From Silicimonas sp. (GTDB lineage Bacteria; Pseudomonadota; Alphaproteobacteria; Rhodobacterales; Rhodobacteraceae), in NCBI GenBank assembly GCA_013002465.1, contig JABDJO010000103.1:1-64000 (forward strand): DNA of 64,000 nt. Reading direction: 5' to 3'. Below are positions 28,422 to 36,836 of the stretch, one piece after another. The notes beneath the pieces are model-generated. The model worked only from the letters and a program-made list of their open reading frames with translations, made no database searches and was not told the DNA's origin. How positions within the stretch are numbered: the stretch's first letter is position 1; each line of letters starts with the position of its first letter. A program made the position numbers and the translations under genes.

Positions 28422-28637
28422 ATGGGAATCGACAGCGAAAGCGATATCGAGGCCAACCTGCAGATCGGGCCGACCAGCCTTGGCATGGTGCGGATTTTTG
28501 TCGAAGGTGGCGGGACGGAATTGTCGATGGATTTCGACCCTGAAGAGGCTGAAGAAATCGCCGAGGAAGTCCGCGCTGCCGCTGGTCGGGCGCGAGCAGC
28601 GTCCATGAGAGGCACTAAAGGGAAACCGTCCCGGTAA
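28422..28637 (+). CDS. DUF6324-type small acidic protein
   Basis: A 71-residue acidic protein: SDIEANLQIGPTSLGMVRIF, then a strand-turn region GGGTELSMDFDPEEAEEIAEE and a basic tail. I recall this pattern as DUF6324, a short family of Rhodobacteraceae and relatives; function unknown. Its 3' end overlaps the convergent mmcB gene by 23 bases. Confidence 0.65.
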   Translation: MGIDSESDIEANLQIGPTSLGMVRIFVEGGGTELSMDFDPEEAEEIAEEVRAAAGRARAASMRGTKGKPSR

Positions 28638-29073
28638 AGCCCGGGTCGCGCGCGGCCTGCCATCTGCGGGCGGCGTGGCGCGCGAATTTGTGTACCATCA
28701 CTTTGCGGCGCGCCGGGGCTAGTCGGCTTTCAGGACCCATGCGAATGATTTCGGCGTCGTAGGCATCGGCGATGATCAGTCCGGTTTCAGTGGGCAAAAG
28801 ATCGCTTGGAAAATCCTCATCCACGGCCCAGAAATATCGGTCGCACCAATCGAGATAGCCCTGCCATTTGGCATCCGTGACGAAATCGGCTCGGCTGGAC
28901 TTGCATTCAATCACCCAAACCTCGCCTTTCGGCCCTAATGCCATGACATCGACCCGCAGGCCCGGCGCCGGGATCAATTCTTCGACCGACGTAAAATCGA
29001 GCGTATTGAGGTGGCGGCAAACGCCACGCGCCAATAGCTGTCCAGGTTTCTTTTGCTGAAGATCATCGGGCAT
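28615..29073 (-). CDS. mmcB: MmcB-family DNA repair protein
   Basis: A 152-residue protein of the MmcB/DUF1052 family, with a restriction-endonuclease-like fold: LRVDVMALGPKGEVWVIECKSS carries the D-x(n)-ExK-type nuclease core, followed by DFVTDAKWQGYLDWCDRYFWAV. In Caulobacter mmcB is SOS-regulated and gives mitomycin C resistance. The ATG at 29073 (MPDDLQQKKPG) is the family-like start. A near-consensus LexA box lies 12 bases upstream. Confidence 0.9.
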   Translation of the reverse strand: MPDDLQQKKPGQLLARGVCRHLNTLDFTSVEELIPAPGLRVDVMALGPKGEVWVIECKSSRADFVTDAKWQGYLDWCDRYFWAVDEDFPSDLLPTETGLIIADAYDAEIIRMGPESRLAPARRKVMVHKFARHAARRWQAARDPGFTGTVSL

Positions 29074-29085
29074 GGGATGAATTGT

Positions 29086-29100
29086 GAACAAAACGTAAAC
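29086..29100 (-). promoter_or_regulatory. LexA-like box upstream of mmcB
   Basis: GAAC-AAAACGT-AAAC on the + strand matches the alphaproteobacterial GAAC-N7-GAAC operator at seven of eight fixed positions. It lies 12 bases before the mmcB ATG, and SOS control of mmcB is known in Caulobacter. Confidence 0.5.
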
Positions 29101-29162
29101 AAAAGGCAAGGTCGGGGTGCAACGGTGCAGTCAAAAGCTCTGGTGATGCCCTTGCCTTGTGG

Positions 29163-29349
29163 GTGACGGCGGCCTATCTCAAGCCGGTGGCGGGTACTGC
29201 CCGATGCGTGCCGGGGATAAATTCCGGTGGCCTTAAGCAATTCCGAGGGAGCTGGCTCTGTCCGGATCGTGGTCCGGTTACCTGGTGCCCACCTGTAGTT
29301 ACAGGTCCTCGGGAATTCAGATCCCTTACGGTTGCGGCGGTCCCGTCAC
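29163..29349 (+). ncRNA. ssrS: Structured RNA, candidate 6S RNA
   Basis: A 187-base element closed by GTGACGG (29163-29169) and CCGTCAC (29343-29349). Inside are several stems: AATTCCGAGG with CCTCGGGAATT (one bulge), CCGGA/TCCGG, ACCTGT/ACAGGT, and GAGC/GCTC. The 3' part TTACGGTTGCGGCGG resembles the 3' strand of the E. coli 6S RNA closing region (TTACAGCCTGCGGCGG), and overall size and long-hairpin layout fit. No reading frame here is credible. Strand is inferred from that resemblance. It lies between mmcB and the 3' end of pncB, not next to the zapA/fau genes seen elsewhere. Confidence 0.55.
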
Positions 29350-29426
29350 ATCACTTGCGAAATTGTCGTACTCAATCGGGTTTGGCCGCGCGTAGTGCGT
29401 CAAATGGTGTCTGCGGGCATGGGGTG

Positions 29427-30719
29427 CTAGACAATGACGTCCATTTCCTGTTGGTGCCCGACGCCGAAAACCCGCTTGTAGCGCTGGATCTCCTCGGCTG
29501 GCCCCATGGCTTTCCTCGGGTTATCCGAAAGCTTGACTGTCGCGCGCCCATTGGCGCTGACCGCTTTGCAGACAAGGCTGAAAGGGGCAAGCCCATCGCC
29601 AGGGACGAGACCTCGGAAGTCGTTTGTCATCATGGTGCCCCAGCCAAAGCTGATCCGGGCCCGGCCAGTAAACCGCGCGTGCAACTCGGTGATCTTGTCG
29701 ACGTCAAGACCGTCTGAAAAAATGATGAGCTTTTCGGTAGGGTCCTCGCCGCGATCCTGCCACCAGCGGATCGCGGTTTCGGCGCCTTCCGCGGGATCGC
29801 CGGAATCTATGCGAATGCCGGTCCAACCCGCCAGCCAGTCGGGGGCGTTGTCGAGAAACTGTTTGGTGCCATAGGTATCGGGCAGGATGATGCGCAGATT
29901 GCCATCGTGTTCTTCGTGCCAATCGGCAAGGACCCGATAGGGCGCTTCGGCAAGTTCCTCGTCGGTCTCGGCCAGCGCGGAATAAACCATAGGAAGTTCG
30001 TGAGCGTTGGTGCCGATGGCTTCAAGGTCGCGATTCTTGGCGATGAGGCAGTTCGAGGTGCCGACGAAGGCCGGTCCAAGGCCCTCGGTCATGGCCTGAA
30101 CGCACCAGTCCTGCCACAGGAACGAGTGGCGGCGGCGGGTGCCAAAATCGGCCAGCGCGAGGTTGTTGAGCGTGCGCAGGTGTTCGACCTTTTCCCAGGT
30201 TCGTGTCATGGCGCGGGCGTAAAGCACTTGAAGTTCGAACTTGGCCATGTCCTTCAGGACTGCGCGCGATCTCAATTCCATCAGAACTGCAAGTGCGGGA
30301 ATTTCCCACAGCATGACCTCGGGCCAGGCGCCCTCGAAGGTAAGTTCAAATTGCCCGTCGCGTTTTTCAAGGTGATAGGGGGGCAGGGAAAGGTTTTCGA
30401 ACCATTCCATAAAGTCGGGCCGGAACATCTGGCGTTTGCCATAGAATGTGTTGCCCCTAAGCCAGGTGCCTTCGCCACGGCTGAGCGAGAGAGAGCGGAT
30501 ATGATCAAGTTGTTCGCGCAACTCGCCTTCGTCCACCAGTTCGGCAAGGCGGATGGATTTGGTGCGGTTGATCAGGCTGAAGGTGACGCGGGTGTCGGGT
30601 TTGTTGCGAAACACCGACTGGCACATCAGAAGTTTGTAGAAATCCGTGTCGATCAGGGATCGAACGATCGGGTCGATCTTCCACTTGTGGTTCCAGACGC
30701 GTGTGGCGATGTCGACCAT
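29427..30719 (-). CDS. pncB: Nicotinate phosphoribosyltransferase
   Basis: Makes nicotinate mononucleotide from nicotinate and PRPP with ATP use, in NAD salvage. 430 residues. The N-terminal segment [17 protein letters not shown] and the phosphate-binding part [19 protein letters not shown] are family markers; [12 protein letters not shown] and the closing [13 protein letters not shown] complete the site. Single-gene unit; 3' end faces the structured RNA. Confidence 0.96.
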   Translation of the reverse strand: MVDIATRVWNHKWKIDPIVRSLIDTDFYKLLMCQSVFRNKPDTRVTFSLINRTKSIRLAELVDEGELREQLDHIRSLSLSRGEGTWLRGNTFYGKRQMFRPDFMEWFENLSLPPYHLEKRDGQFELTFEGAWPEVMLWEIPALAVLMELRSRAVLKDMAKFELQVLYARAMTRTWEKVEHLRTLNNLALADFGTRRRHSFLWQDWCVQAMTEGLGPAFVGTSNCLIAKNRDLEAIGTNAHELPMVYSALAETDEELAEAPYRVLADWHEEHDGNLRIILPDTYGTKQFLDNAPDWLAGWTGIRIDSGDPAEGAETAIRWWQDRGEDPTEKLIIFSDGLDVDKITELHARFTGRARISFGWGTMMTNDFRGLVPGDGLAPFSLVCKAVSANGRATVKLSDNPRKAMGPAEEIQRYKRVFGVGHQQEMDVIV

Positions 30720-30851
30720 GGTCGTGTCTCCCTAGGACAGGAGACCTTTTTGCCAAGGAATGCCTGGTGTTGTCCAGCAGAGGCTTTGCGCCGATGGCGG
30801 GGCTCTGCCCAACACCCCGAAGCCTTGCAGACAAAACCGAAGCCTAGGGGA

Positions 30852-31406
30852 TTACTTCAAGGTGCCGGTGTACGTGTCGGCGGGGACAGTGGGTGTTTGA
30901 GGAAGCAGCGGTTCGAGCGCTTGCCCGGTGCCCTGCGCCCGTTCGGTCAGCCATTGGATGCCTTCGGCAATGGGCCGATACTCGCTGCTTCCGTCATAGG
31001 CGACGCCGCAGTTCACCGTGTGGACGGTCGATGGGGTATCGAACCCATGGCCCGGCGGGCGGGGTGCGAAGGTGGCCCGGCACCCTTCCGTGTCCGAAGA
31101 ATAAGCGCCGATGGCAAGACCGTACTGGAAGGCGACAATCACATAGTCGCGGCTGTTGCCAAATTGGGGTGCATAGTATCCGGGTGGATTTTTCATGTTG
31201 CGATAGACATAGGAAACCTGCCCGCCTTCGCGGATTTTTTGGGTTGGGTTACCCCATTGCGCGGCAAAACTTTTTTCCGTCGTTGCGCCTGGCACGACGC
31301 TGGCCAGCATGGCTTGGCGAACCTGAGGATGATCAGCGACGGTGGTGTTCCAGGAAAGCCCACCACAGCTGGCAAGCAACAGAAGTAAAAGAAGCGCGCG
31401 TGTCAT
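30852..31406 (-). CDS. Conserved lipoprotein
   Basis: A 184-residue predicted lipoprotein. The signal helix [11 protein letters not shown] ends in a lipobox with the Cys near residue 14. The mature part contains [23 protein letters not shown], resembling a SmpA/BamE-like strand-turn pattern, then [15 protein letters not shown]. Two or three further cysteines are present. No family identified. Start at the ATG at 31406; the frame extends far upstream without meaning. Divergent from acpS. Confidence 0.7.
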   Translation of the reverse strand: MTRALLLLLLLASCGGLSWNTTVADHPQVRQAMLASVVPGATTEKSFAAQWGNPTQKIREGGQVSYVYRNMKNPPGYYAPQFGNSRDYVIVAFQYGLAIGAYSSDTEGCRATFAPRPPGHGFDTPSTVHTVNCGVAYDGSSEYRPIAEGIQWLTERAQGTGQALEPLLPQTPTVPADTYTGTLK

Positions 31407-31466
31407 GGCGTGACCACTAGCAGGGGAGGGTTGCCAAATCGTTTCATAGGCTTCCATATGGCCGCC

Positions 31467-31868
31467 ATGATCCTTGGAATTGGCACCGACCTTTGCAATA
31501 TCGAGCGGATCGAGCGTACGCTGGATCGGTTTGGCGACCGGTTTCGCCATCGTGTATTCACCGAGATCGAGCAAAAAAAGGCCGAACGGCGCAAGGATGT
31601 TGCCGGGACCTATGCCAAACGCTGGGCCGCGAAAGAGGCCTGTTCGAAGGCGCTCGGAACCGGGCTTGCCATGGGCATTGCCTGGAAGGACATGGCCGTC
31701 AGCAATCTGGACACCGGTCAGCCTGTCATGAAGGTCACCGGATGGGCGGCGGATCGTCTGGCCGAGATGACGCCCGAGGGGTACGAAGCGCTGATCCATG
31801 TCACGTTGACGGATGATCACCCATGGGCGCAGGCCTTTGTGGTGATCGAGGCGCGAGCCATTGCTTGA
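31467..31868 (+). CDS. acpS: Holo-[acyl-carrier-protein] synthase
   Basis: Transfers 4'-phosphopantetheine from CoA to apo-ACP for fatty acid synthesis. 133 residues from the ATG at 31467. N-terminal [17 protein letters not shown] holds the Mg-binding Asp, and [18 protein letters not shown] the second metal/CoA motif. First gene of an acpS-lepB-rnc run on the + strand, the usual order in this group. Confidence 0.96.
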   Translation: MILGIGTDLCNIERIERTLDRFGDRFRHRVFTEIEQKKAERRKDVAGTYAKRWAAKEACSKALGTGLAMGIAWKDMAVSNLDTGQPVMKVTGWAADRLAEMTPEGYEALIHVTLTDDHPWAQAFVVIEARAIA

Positions 31869-31919
31869 CTTGGCCCCGCGCGGCCCTCAGAAAGCCTCGG
31901 CACAGGACAGGCAGGTAAT

Positions 31920-32708
31920 ATGAGCGAGCACACCAGTACTTTGATGGATGGCGTCATCGAGACGATCAAGACGATCGTCTATGCGCTTTTGATCGCCGGA
32001 GTGTTTCGCACGCTGTTTTTCCAGCCATTCTGGATCCCGTCGGGGTCGATGAAGGCCACGCTGCTGATCGGGGATTTCCTGTTCGTAAACAAGATGGCCT
32101 ATGGCTATTCGCAATACTCCTGCCCCTTTGCCCTTTGCCCGATTTCCGAGCGGATTATGGGGGCAGAACCCGCGCGCGGCGATGTTGTGGTGTTTCGCCA
32201 TCCGGTGAACGGGCAAGATTTCATCAAGCGCGTTGTCGGATTGCCGGGTGATACCGTGCAGATGCGGTCCGGGCAGCTTTATTTGAACGGATCGCCTGTG
32301 CCGCAGGTGGCCAATGGCACCTTTGTTGAAACCTTCGAGGCACAAGGGCCAGTGGGGTCATTTCCCCTGTGCCGCGAGGGACGACCGGGCATTGGGGCCG
32401 ATTGCAGCAAGGAAAAGGCGATCGAGACATTGCCAAACGGGGTTCAGCACTCGGTGTTGAACGTGGCCAATGGGCGGTTCGACAACACTGGCGTTTTCAC
32501 AGTGCCCGATGGCCACTACTTTTTCGTTGGCGACAACCGGGATAATTCGACCGACAGCCGCGTGAAGCCCGAGTTCAGCGGTGTTGGATTTGTGCCCTAT
32601 GACCATCTGATCGGGCGTGCGGACCGCGTGATGTTTTCTTCGGCAGGACGGTCCCTGTTTTTTGTCTGGACCTGGCGTCCTGACCGGTTTTTCAAGCGGA
32701 TCGACTGA
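31920..32708 (+). CDS. lepB: Signal peptidase I
   Basis: Inner-membrane serine peptidase that removes signal peptides on the periplasmic side. 262 residues. One N-terminal membrane segment ([17 protein letters not shown]), the nucleophile Ser in [14 protein letters not shown], the general-base Lys in [11 protein letters not shown], and box [13 protein letters not shown] cysteine pair in CPFALCPI is an insert typical of roseobacters. Stop and rnc start share one base. Confidence 0.97.
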   Translation: MSEHTSTLMDGVIETIKTIVYALLIAGVFRTLFFQPFWIPSGSMKATLLIGDFLFVNKMAYGYSQYSCPFALCPISERIMGAEPARGDVVVFRHPVNGQDFIKRVVGLPGDTVQMRSGQLYLNGSPVPQVANGTFVETFEAQGPVGSFPLCREGRPGIGADCSKEKAIETLPNGVQHSVLNVANGRFDNTGVFTVPDGHYFFVGDNRDNSTDSRVKPEFSGVGFVPYDHLIGRADRVMFSSAGRSLFFVWTWRPDRFFKRID

Positions 32709-33385
32709 TGCGGCCGGGCGCCGAGCTTGAGGCCTTCGCGATGCGTCTGGGGCATCGGTTCAAGGACACGGAACTGTTGGTGCGCGCGGTCACCCATGCT
32801 TCCATGTCATCGCCCACGCGTTGCGACAATCAGCGTTTGGAATTCCTTGGTGACCGGGTCTTGGGTCTGGTGATTGCAGAGGCACTCCTCAAGGCAGACA
32901 AGGGCGCGAGCGAGGGGCAGTTGGCGCCTCGGTTCAATGCCTTGGTGCGCAAGGAAACCTGTGCCGACGTGGCGCGACAGATTGATCTGGGGGCGGTTCT
33001 GAAGCTGGGCCGGTCCGAGATGAAATCCGGCGGGCGGCGCAAGGAAGCCCTTTTGGGCGATGCCATGGAAGCGGTTATTGCTGCGGTTTATGCCGATGCC
33101 GGGTTCAACGCGGCGCGCGACGTGGTGCTGAAGCTTTGGGGCGATCGGATCTCTTCTGTCGAAGCCGACGCCCGCGATCCCAAGACCAGCTTGCAAGAAT
33201 GGGCGCAAGCCCGAGGGCAGGGGCCGCCATCCTATGTAGAGACCGGGCGCGAGGGGCCGGATCATGCGCCGATGTTTACTGTCGAGGTGCGCTTGGAAAG
33301 TGGCGAAACCGCGGGATTCAGCGCGGCCTCAAAACGGGCTGCGGAACAAGGTGCGGCGCGCGCTCTTTTGGCGCGGCTGTCTTGA
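32708..33385 (+). CDS. rnc: Ribonuclease III
   Basis: Cleaves double-stranded RNA in rRNA and mRNA processing. 225 residues: the catalytic endonuclease domain with the signature [14 protein letters not shown] and second acidic site [18 protein letters not shown], then a C-terminal double-stranded-RNA-binding domain from about 155 ([14 protein letters not shown] to the end). Coupled to lepB. The usual next genes era and recO are absent; the convergent GGT-family gene ends 20 bases later. Confidence 0.97.
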   Translation: MRPGAELEAFAMRLGHRFKDTELLVRAVTHASMSSPTRCDNQRLEFLGDRVLGLVIAEALLKADKGASEGQLAPRFNALVRKETCADVARQIDLGAVLKLGRSEMKSGGRRKEALLGDAMEAVIAAVYADAGFNAARDVVLKLWGDRISSVEADARDPKTSLQEWAQARGQGPPSYVETGREGPDHAPMFTVEVRLESGETAGFSAASKRAAEQGAARALLARLS

Positions 33386-33405
33386 AGCCGCTCAGTTCGC
33401 GGGCT

Positions 33406-34995
33406 TTAGAAACCGACGACGGCACCATCGCTTCGGGGATCGGTCGCGCCTTCGATCAGACCATCGGGATGGTGGACAAGGGCGCCGGCATGGCCGGTAA
33501 CGTCGTCGAAATCGCTTAATATTTCAACGGGATGGCCAGCGTTTCGCAACCAGTCGATGACATCGCCGTCGATCCGGTTTTCCAGTTTGAGCGTCGTAGA
33601 TTCCGCGCCCCATGTCCGACCCAACAGCCATCTTGGAGCCGTGACGGCCTGCTGCAATTCCTGCCCGCAAAGTACATGGCGGGCAAAGATCATCGCTTGG
33701 GTTTGGGGCTGGCCTTCGCCGCCCATGGTGCCATAGGCCATAACGCGACCATCTGACAAACGGGCAAGCGCGGGCTGGATCGTGTGGAACGGGCGGCGAC
33801 CCGGTTTCAGGCAATTGTGGTGCGTCGGGTCAAGCGAAAAGCTGGTGCCTCGGTTCTGCCAGGTGATGCCGGTTTCATCAAGGATCACGCCCGCGCCGAA
33901 CTCCCAATAGATGCTTTGGATGAAGCTGACTGCGCGACCTTCACCATCAACGGCGCCAAGCCAGACGGTGTCGCCCTTGTCGCTGGAGTGCGGCCAGGGA
34001 GCAGCCTTTTCGGTGTCGATATCGACCGCCATGGCACTTAGCCGGTCGTCGGTAAGGAAATCGGCAGGGTCCACATTCATATAGGCGGGATCGGTGACAT
34101 GGGCGTCGCGCCGACGGAATGCCTGCTTCGTAGCTTCGACAAGTCCGTGGACAAATCGGGCGGTTTCAGCTTCGTGAATGTTCAGCCGATCATAAACCCC
34201 AAGCAGGATCAGGGCCGCCAGCCCTTGGGTCGGCGGCGGCATGTTGAAGACCTCGTGACCCGCGACATCGAGCGACAGAGGGGTGACATCAAGGGCTTGG
34301 TGGCGCGCCAGATCGTCGCCGTCGATTGGGCTGCCAATGAGTTCGAGATCGGCGGCGACGGTGCGGGCAAGATCGCCGCGATAAAAGCTGTCCAGCCCGT
34401 CTCGGGCCAGCCGCCGGAACGTTTCGGCAAGACGGGGTTGGGTTAGTCGCTGTCCGACGGACGGAACTTGGCCGCCAGGCAGGTAAACCTGCGCAAATCC
34501 GGGGGCAACATCCATTTCGCCGCGTTTCGCCGCGATCAGATCTGCCAAAGTGGTCGGAACTGCAATGCCTTTCTCGGCATGGTGGATGGCGTCTTCGAAC
34601 AGGCGATCCAGTGGCATTCGCCCGCCCCAGGCCGCACTTTGATGCAAGGCCCGATCCCAGCCCGAAATAGCGCCGCCAACAGTCAAGGCGGCAAGGGGCC
34701 CGCGGGACGGAATCTGTTGGAACCCCTGACTGGTATAGAAATCAATGTCGGCGGCCTTGGCCGCAGCGCCACAGGCGTCGATGGCCCGGACCGGGGTGCC
34801 GGGTTCATGGATCAGCCAAAAATTGTCGCCGCCCAATGCATTCATATGTGGGTAGACCACCGAAATCGTTGCGGCTGCGGCCACCATTGCTTCGATGGCA
34901 TTGCCGCCCTCGCGCAACACCCGCAGCCCGGCTTCGCTGGCCAAGTGGTGCGGGGCTGTGACCATGCCACGGTAAGCGCGGGTGGTTTGCAGCAT
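33406..34995 (-). CDS. hpxW: Gamma-glutamyltransferase-family Ntn hydrolase, probable oxamate amidohydrolase
   Basis: A 529-residue GGT-fold protein. The probable autoprocessing Thr nucleophile lies in KGDTVWLGAVDGEG, where typical GGTs have TTH; upstream the large-subunit part has REGGNAIEAMVAAAAT and ALGGDNFWLI. There is no signal peptide, unlike periplasmic GGT. The Klebsiella HpxW oxamate amidohydrolase belongs to this family and is of similar length. It is the last gene of the allantoate/oxalurate operon, 19 bases after the DUF2877 gene, where oxamate would be produced, so hydrolysis of oxamate to oxalate and ammonia is the best-fitting role. A plain GGT is the alternative. Confidence 0.78.
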   Translation of the reverse strand: MLQTTRAYRGMVTAPHHLASEAGLRVLREGGNAIEAMVAAAATISVVYPHMNALGGDNFWLIHEPGTPVRAIDACGAAAKAADIDFYTSQGFQQIPSRGPLAALTVGGAISGWDRALHQSAAWGGRMPLDRLFEDAIHHAEKGIAVPTTLADLIAAKRGEMDVAPGFAQVYLPGGQVPSVGQRLTQPRLAETFRRLARDGLDSFYRGDLARTVAADLELIGSPIDGDDLARHQALDVTPLSLDVAGHEVFNMPPPTQGLAALILLGVYDRLNIHEAETARFVHGLVEATKQAFRRRDAHVTDPAYMNVDPADFLTDDRLSAMAVDIDTEKAAPWPHSSDKGDTVWLGAVDGEGRAVSFIQSIYWEFGAGVILDETGITWQNRGTSFSLDPTHHNCLKPGRRPFHTIQPALARLSDGRVMAYGTMGGEGQPQTQAMIFARHVLCGQELQQAVTAPRWLLGRTWGAESTTLKLENRIDGDVIDWLRNAGHPVEILSDFDDVTGHAGALVHHPDGLIEGATDPRSDGAVVGF

Positions 34996-35014
34996 TCTTG
35001 AGGCTCCCGTTCCT

Positions 35015-35887
35015 TCAGGCCGCGTGGTCTGCGGCCAGATCCGTGTACGCCGACAGCACCGCCTGGATCCCAGCCAATGCGTCCCACCCCGAGGAATGGC
35101 CAATTCGCGCCACAAGGGCAAGTGCGGTGTCCAGATCCCGGCCACCGTCGATCAACGCGTTCATTGCCCGGTGTAGAGAGGCACTGCCCTGTCCCTTGGC
35201 AGCGGCGGACAACAGGGCGTGAGAAATCTCGTTTGTGTCGGTGAAGGCCCGGTCCTGGATGGTGTTCCACAGGTTTTGGGCCGCATCGCCCTTGCCAGCG
35301 GCACAAAGTGCGATCATCACACCGCCCAGAAAGTCGTCACCAGAAGGGGTCAGCCCGGGCCCGCGTCCTATCAATGGAACGGCCCAGTCAGCGCTGTTCT
35401 GTACTGGCAGACCGGGCATGACATCGGCAAGCCAGTGGTCCATTTGCGTTCGAACCTCGGGGATTTCCCAACCCTGAACGCCTAGGCCGGAGGATGAGGG
35501 GTTCAAGGTCGTGCTGGACAATCGCTGCAGGCCCAGGCGAAGCGCACCCGATGAAAGATGCCGGGCACGGGGCGGCGACCAGATGGAAACGTTGCCAAGG
35601 TTGACCCTTAGATTGGCGATCTGAAGCATGTGATTGGAAAGAAAGGTTTTCTGACCGACGATTATGCCAAAACGCCGCATGCCGGTCGAGCCGGGGATGT
35701 CGGTTTGAAGGTTGATCGGCCCTGGTTCGACCTCGCTATCGGTTACGGCAACAAGGCCGTCGCCGTGCCTGCAATAGACCACGGAACGGAAAACCGCCTG
35801 GACACGTCCGGTCCCTTTCTCGATCAAATGCGGCGCCAGGATCGACCCTGCAAGACGAGCGCCTACTTCATGCATCGGGCACAACAT
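35015..35887 (-). CDS. allH: DUF2877 protein, AllH-type subunit of oxamate carbamoyltransferase
   Basis: About 290 residues with the DUF2877 hallmark LIGRGPGLTPSGDDFLGG. In E. coli the homologue (formerly ylbF) is one of three gene products, AllFGH, that form oxamate carbamoyltransferase. The 5' end overlaps the carbamate kinase gene; the ATG at 35887 and one at 35875 (ATGCATGA, spanning the upstream stop) are both possible, while the longest frame from 35929 adds unlikely sequence. Lies between allK and the GGT-family gene. Confidence 0.85.
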   Translation of the reverse strand: MLCPMHEVGARLAGSILAPHLIEKGTGRVQAVFRSVVYCRHGDGLVAVTDSEVEPGPINLQTDIPGSTGMRRFGIIVGQKTFLSNHMLQIANLRVNLGNVSIWSPPRARHLSSGALRLGLQRLSSTTLNPSSSGLGVQGWEIPEVRTQMDHWLADVMPGLPVQNSADWAVPLIGRGPGLTPSGDDFLGGVMIALCAAGKGDAAQNLWNTIQDRAFTDTNEISHALLSAAAKGQGSASLHRAMNALIDGGRDLDTALALVARIGHSSGWDALAGIQAVLSAYTDLAADHAA

Positions 35888-36833
35888 GAGTTCCGGCGGT
35901 GCCCGCCAGAGCCTCGGCAGCCTGATCAAGATGCGCGATGATCACCCGTTTTCCGCCACGATCGAGAAAGCGGAGCGTGGCTTCGATCTTGGACCCCATG
36001 CTGCCAGCAGCAAAGTGGCCTTCGTCCTGATATCGGCGCAACTCGCTGACCGTGACGCGATGCAGAAGTCGCTGTTCCGGAGTGCCGAAGTTGATGGCCA
36101 CATTGGGCACCGCGGTCAGGATCATCAGGGTTTCGATGCCCAGAACGTTGGCCATATGCGCCGAGGTCAGGTCCTTGTCGATGACCGCCTCGACACCGTT
36201 GCGCACGCCATTCGGCCCGCGCACGACCGGAATGCCGCCGCCGCCGCCCGCAAAGATGACCGAACCGCGCTTGGCCAGGTCTTCTACCAGCGAAATGTCG
36301 CAGACGTGCAGCGGCGTCGGCGAGGGCACGACATGACGCCAGCCCCTGCCTGAATCCTCTTTCATCTGCCAGCCCATGTCGCGGGCCAGTCTCTGTGCCT
36401 CTTCCTCGGAATAAAACTCTCCGATCGGCTTTGTCGGGTTCTGGAAGGCCGGGTCGTCGGGGTCGACCTCGACCTGGGTCAGAAGGCACGCGGCATGGCG
36501 TGGGTTACCGGCTTCTCGCAGGGCGTTTTCCAGGGCCTGCACAAGAAGATACGCGATGCCGCCCTGGGAATGGGCCACGCAGATATCCAGCGGCATTGGC
36601 GCGATTGTGTCGCTCGTAAGCGCCTGTCGCATAAGGATTTTGCCCACAACTGGCCCGTTTCCGTGGGTGATGATCAACTCGTTGTCCCGCAACGCCAGCG
36701 GCAAAAGAGCCTGAGCCGTATGTTCGGCGATGTCCTTTTGTTCGCGCGACGTGCCTTCGATGTCCTCGGGGTGGGTGGCATTGCCGCCGATGGCAACAAT
36801 GATGCGGTCGGGGATATCGAAGTCATTTGTCAT
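35868..36833 (-). CDS. allK: Catabolic carbamate kinase
   Basis: Transfers phosphate from carbamoyl phosphate to ADP, yielding ATP, CO2 and ammonia. 321 residues, amino-acid-kinase fold: IIVAIGGNATHPED at the start, THGNGPVVGKILMRQ, SPTPLHVCD, FAGGGGGIPVV and GSMGSKIEATLRFLD. Its place three bases after the FdrA gene and before DUF2877 parallels E. coli allK (ybcF) and makes a catabolic role likely, rather than an arginine deiminase partner. Confidence 0.92.
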   Translation of the reverse strand: MTNDFDIPDRIIVAIGGNATHPEDIEGTSREQKDIAEHTAQALLPLALRDNELIITHGNGPVVGKILMRQALTSDTIAPMPLDICVAHSQGGIAYLLVQALENALREAGNPRHAACLLTQVEVDPDDPAFQNPTKPIGEFYSEEEAQRLARDMGWQMKEDSGRGWRHVVPSPTPLHVCDISLVEDLAKRGSVIFAGGGGGIPVVRGPNGVRNGVEAVIDKDLTSAHMANVLGIETLMILTAVPNVAINFGTPEQRLLHRVTVSELRRYQDEGHFAAGSMGSKIEATLRFLDRGGKRVIIAHLDQAAEALAGTAGTHVVPDA

Positions 36834-36836
36834 GGG

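Noticed and set aside
29163-29349. Cobalamin or other riboswitch for the structured element
   Set aside because: No riboswitch consensus blocks seen and no gene starts downstream on either strand; pncB ends rather than begins there.
30770-30830. Third full copy of the hairpin repeat before pncB
   Set aside because: Only the GGGGCTCTGCCC core is similar; the CGGACCCCC and ATATTT parts are missing, so it is mentioned only as a weak relative.
29907-31388. 493-codon open frame on the + strand
   Set aside because: Antisense to pncB and to the lipoprotein gene; no ribosome site and no recognisable domain.
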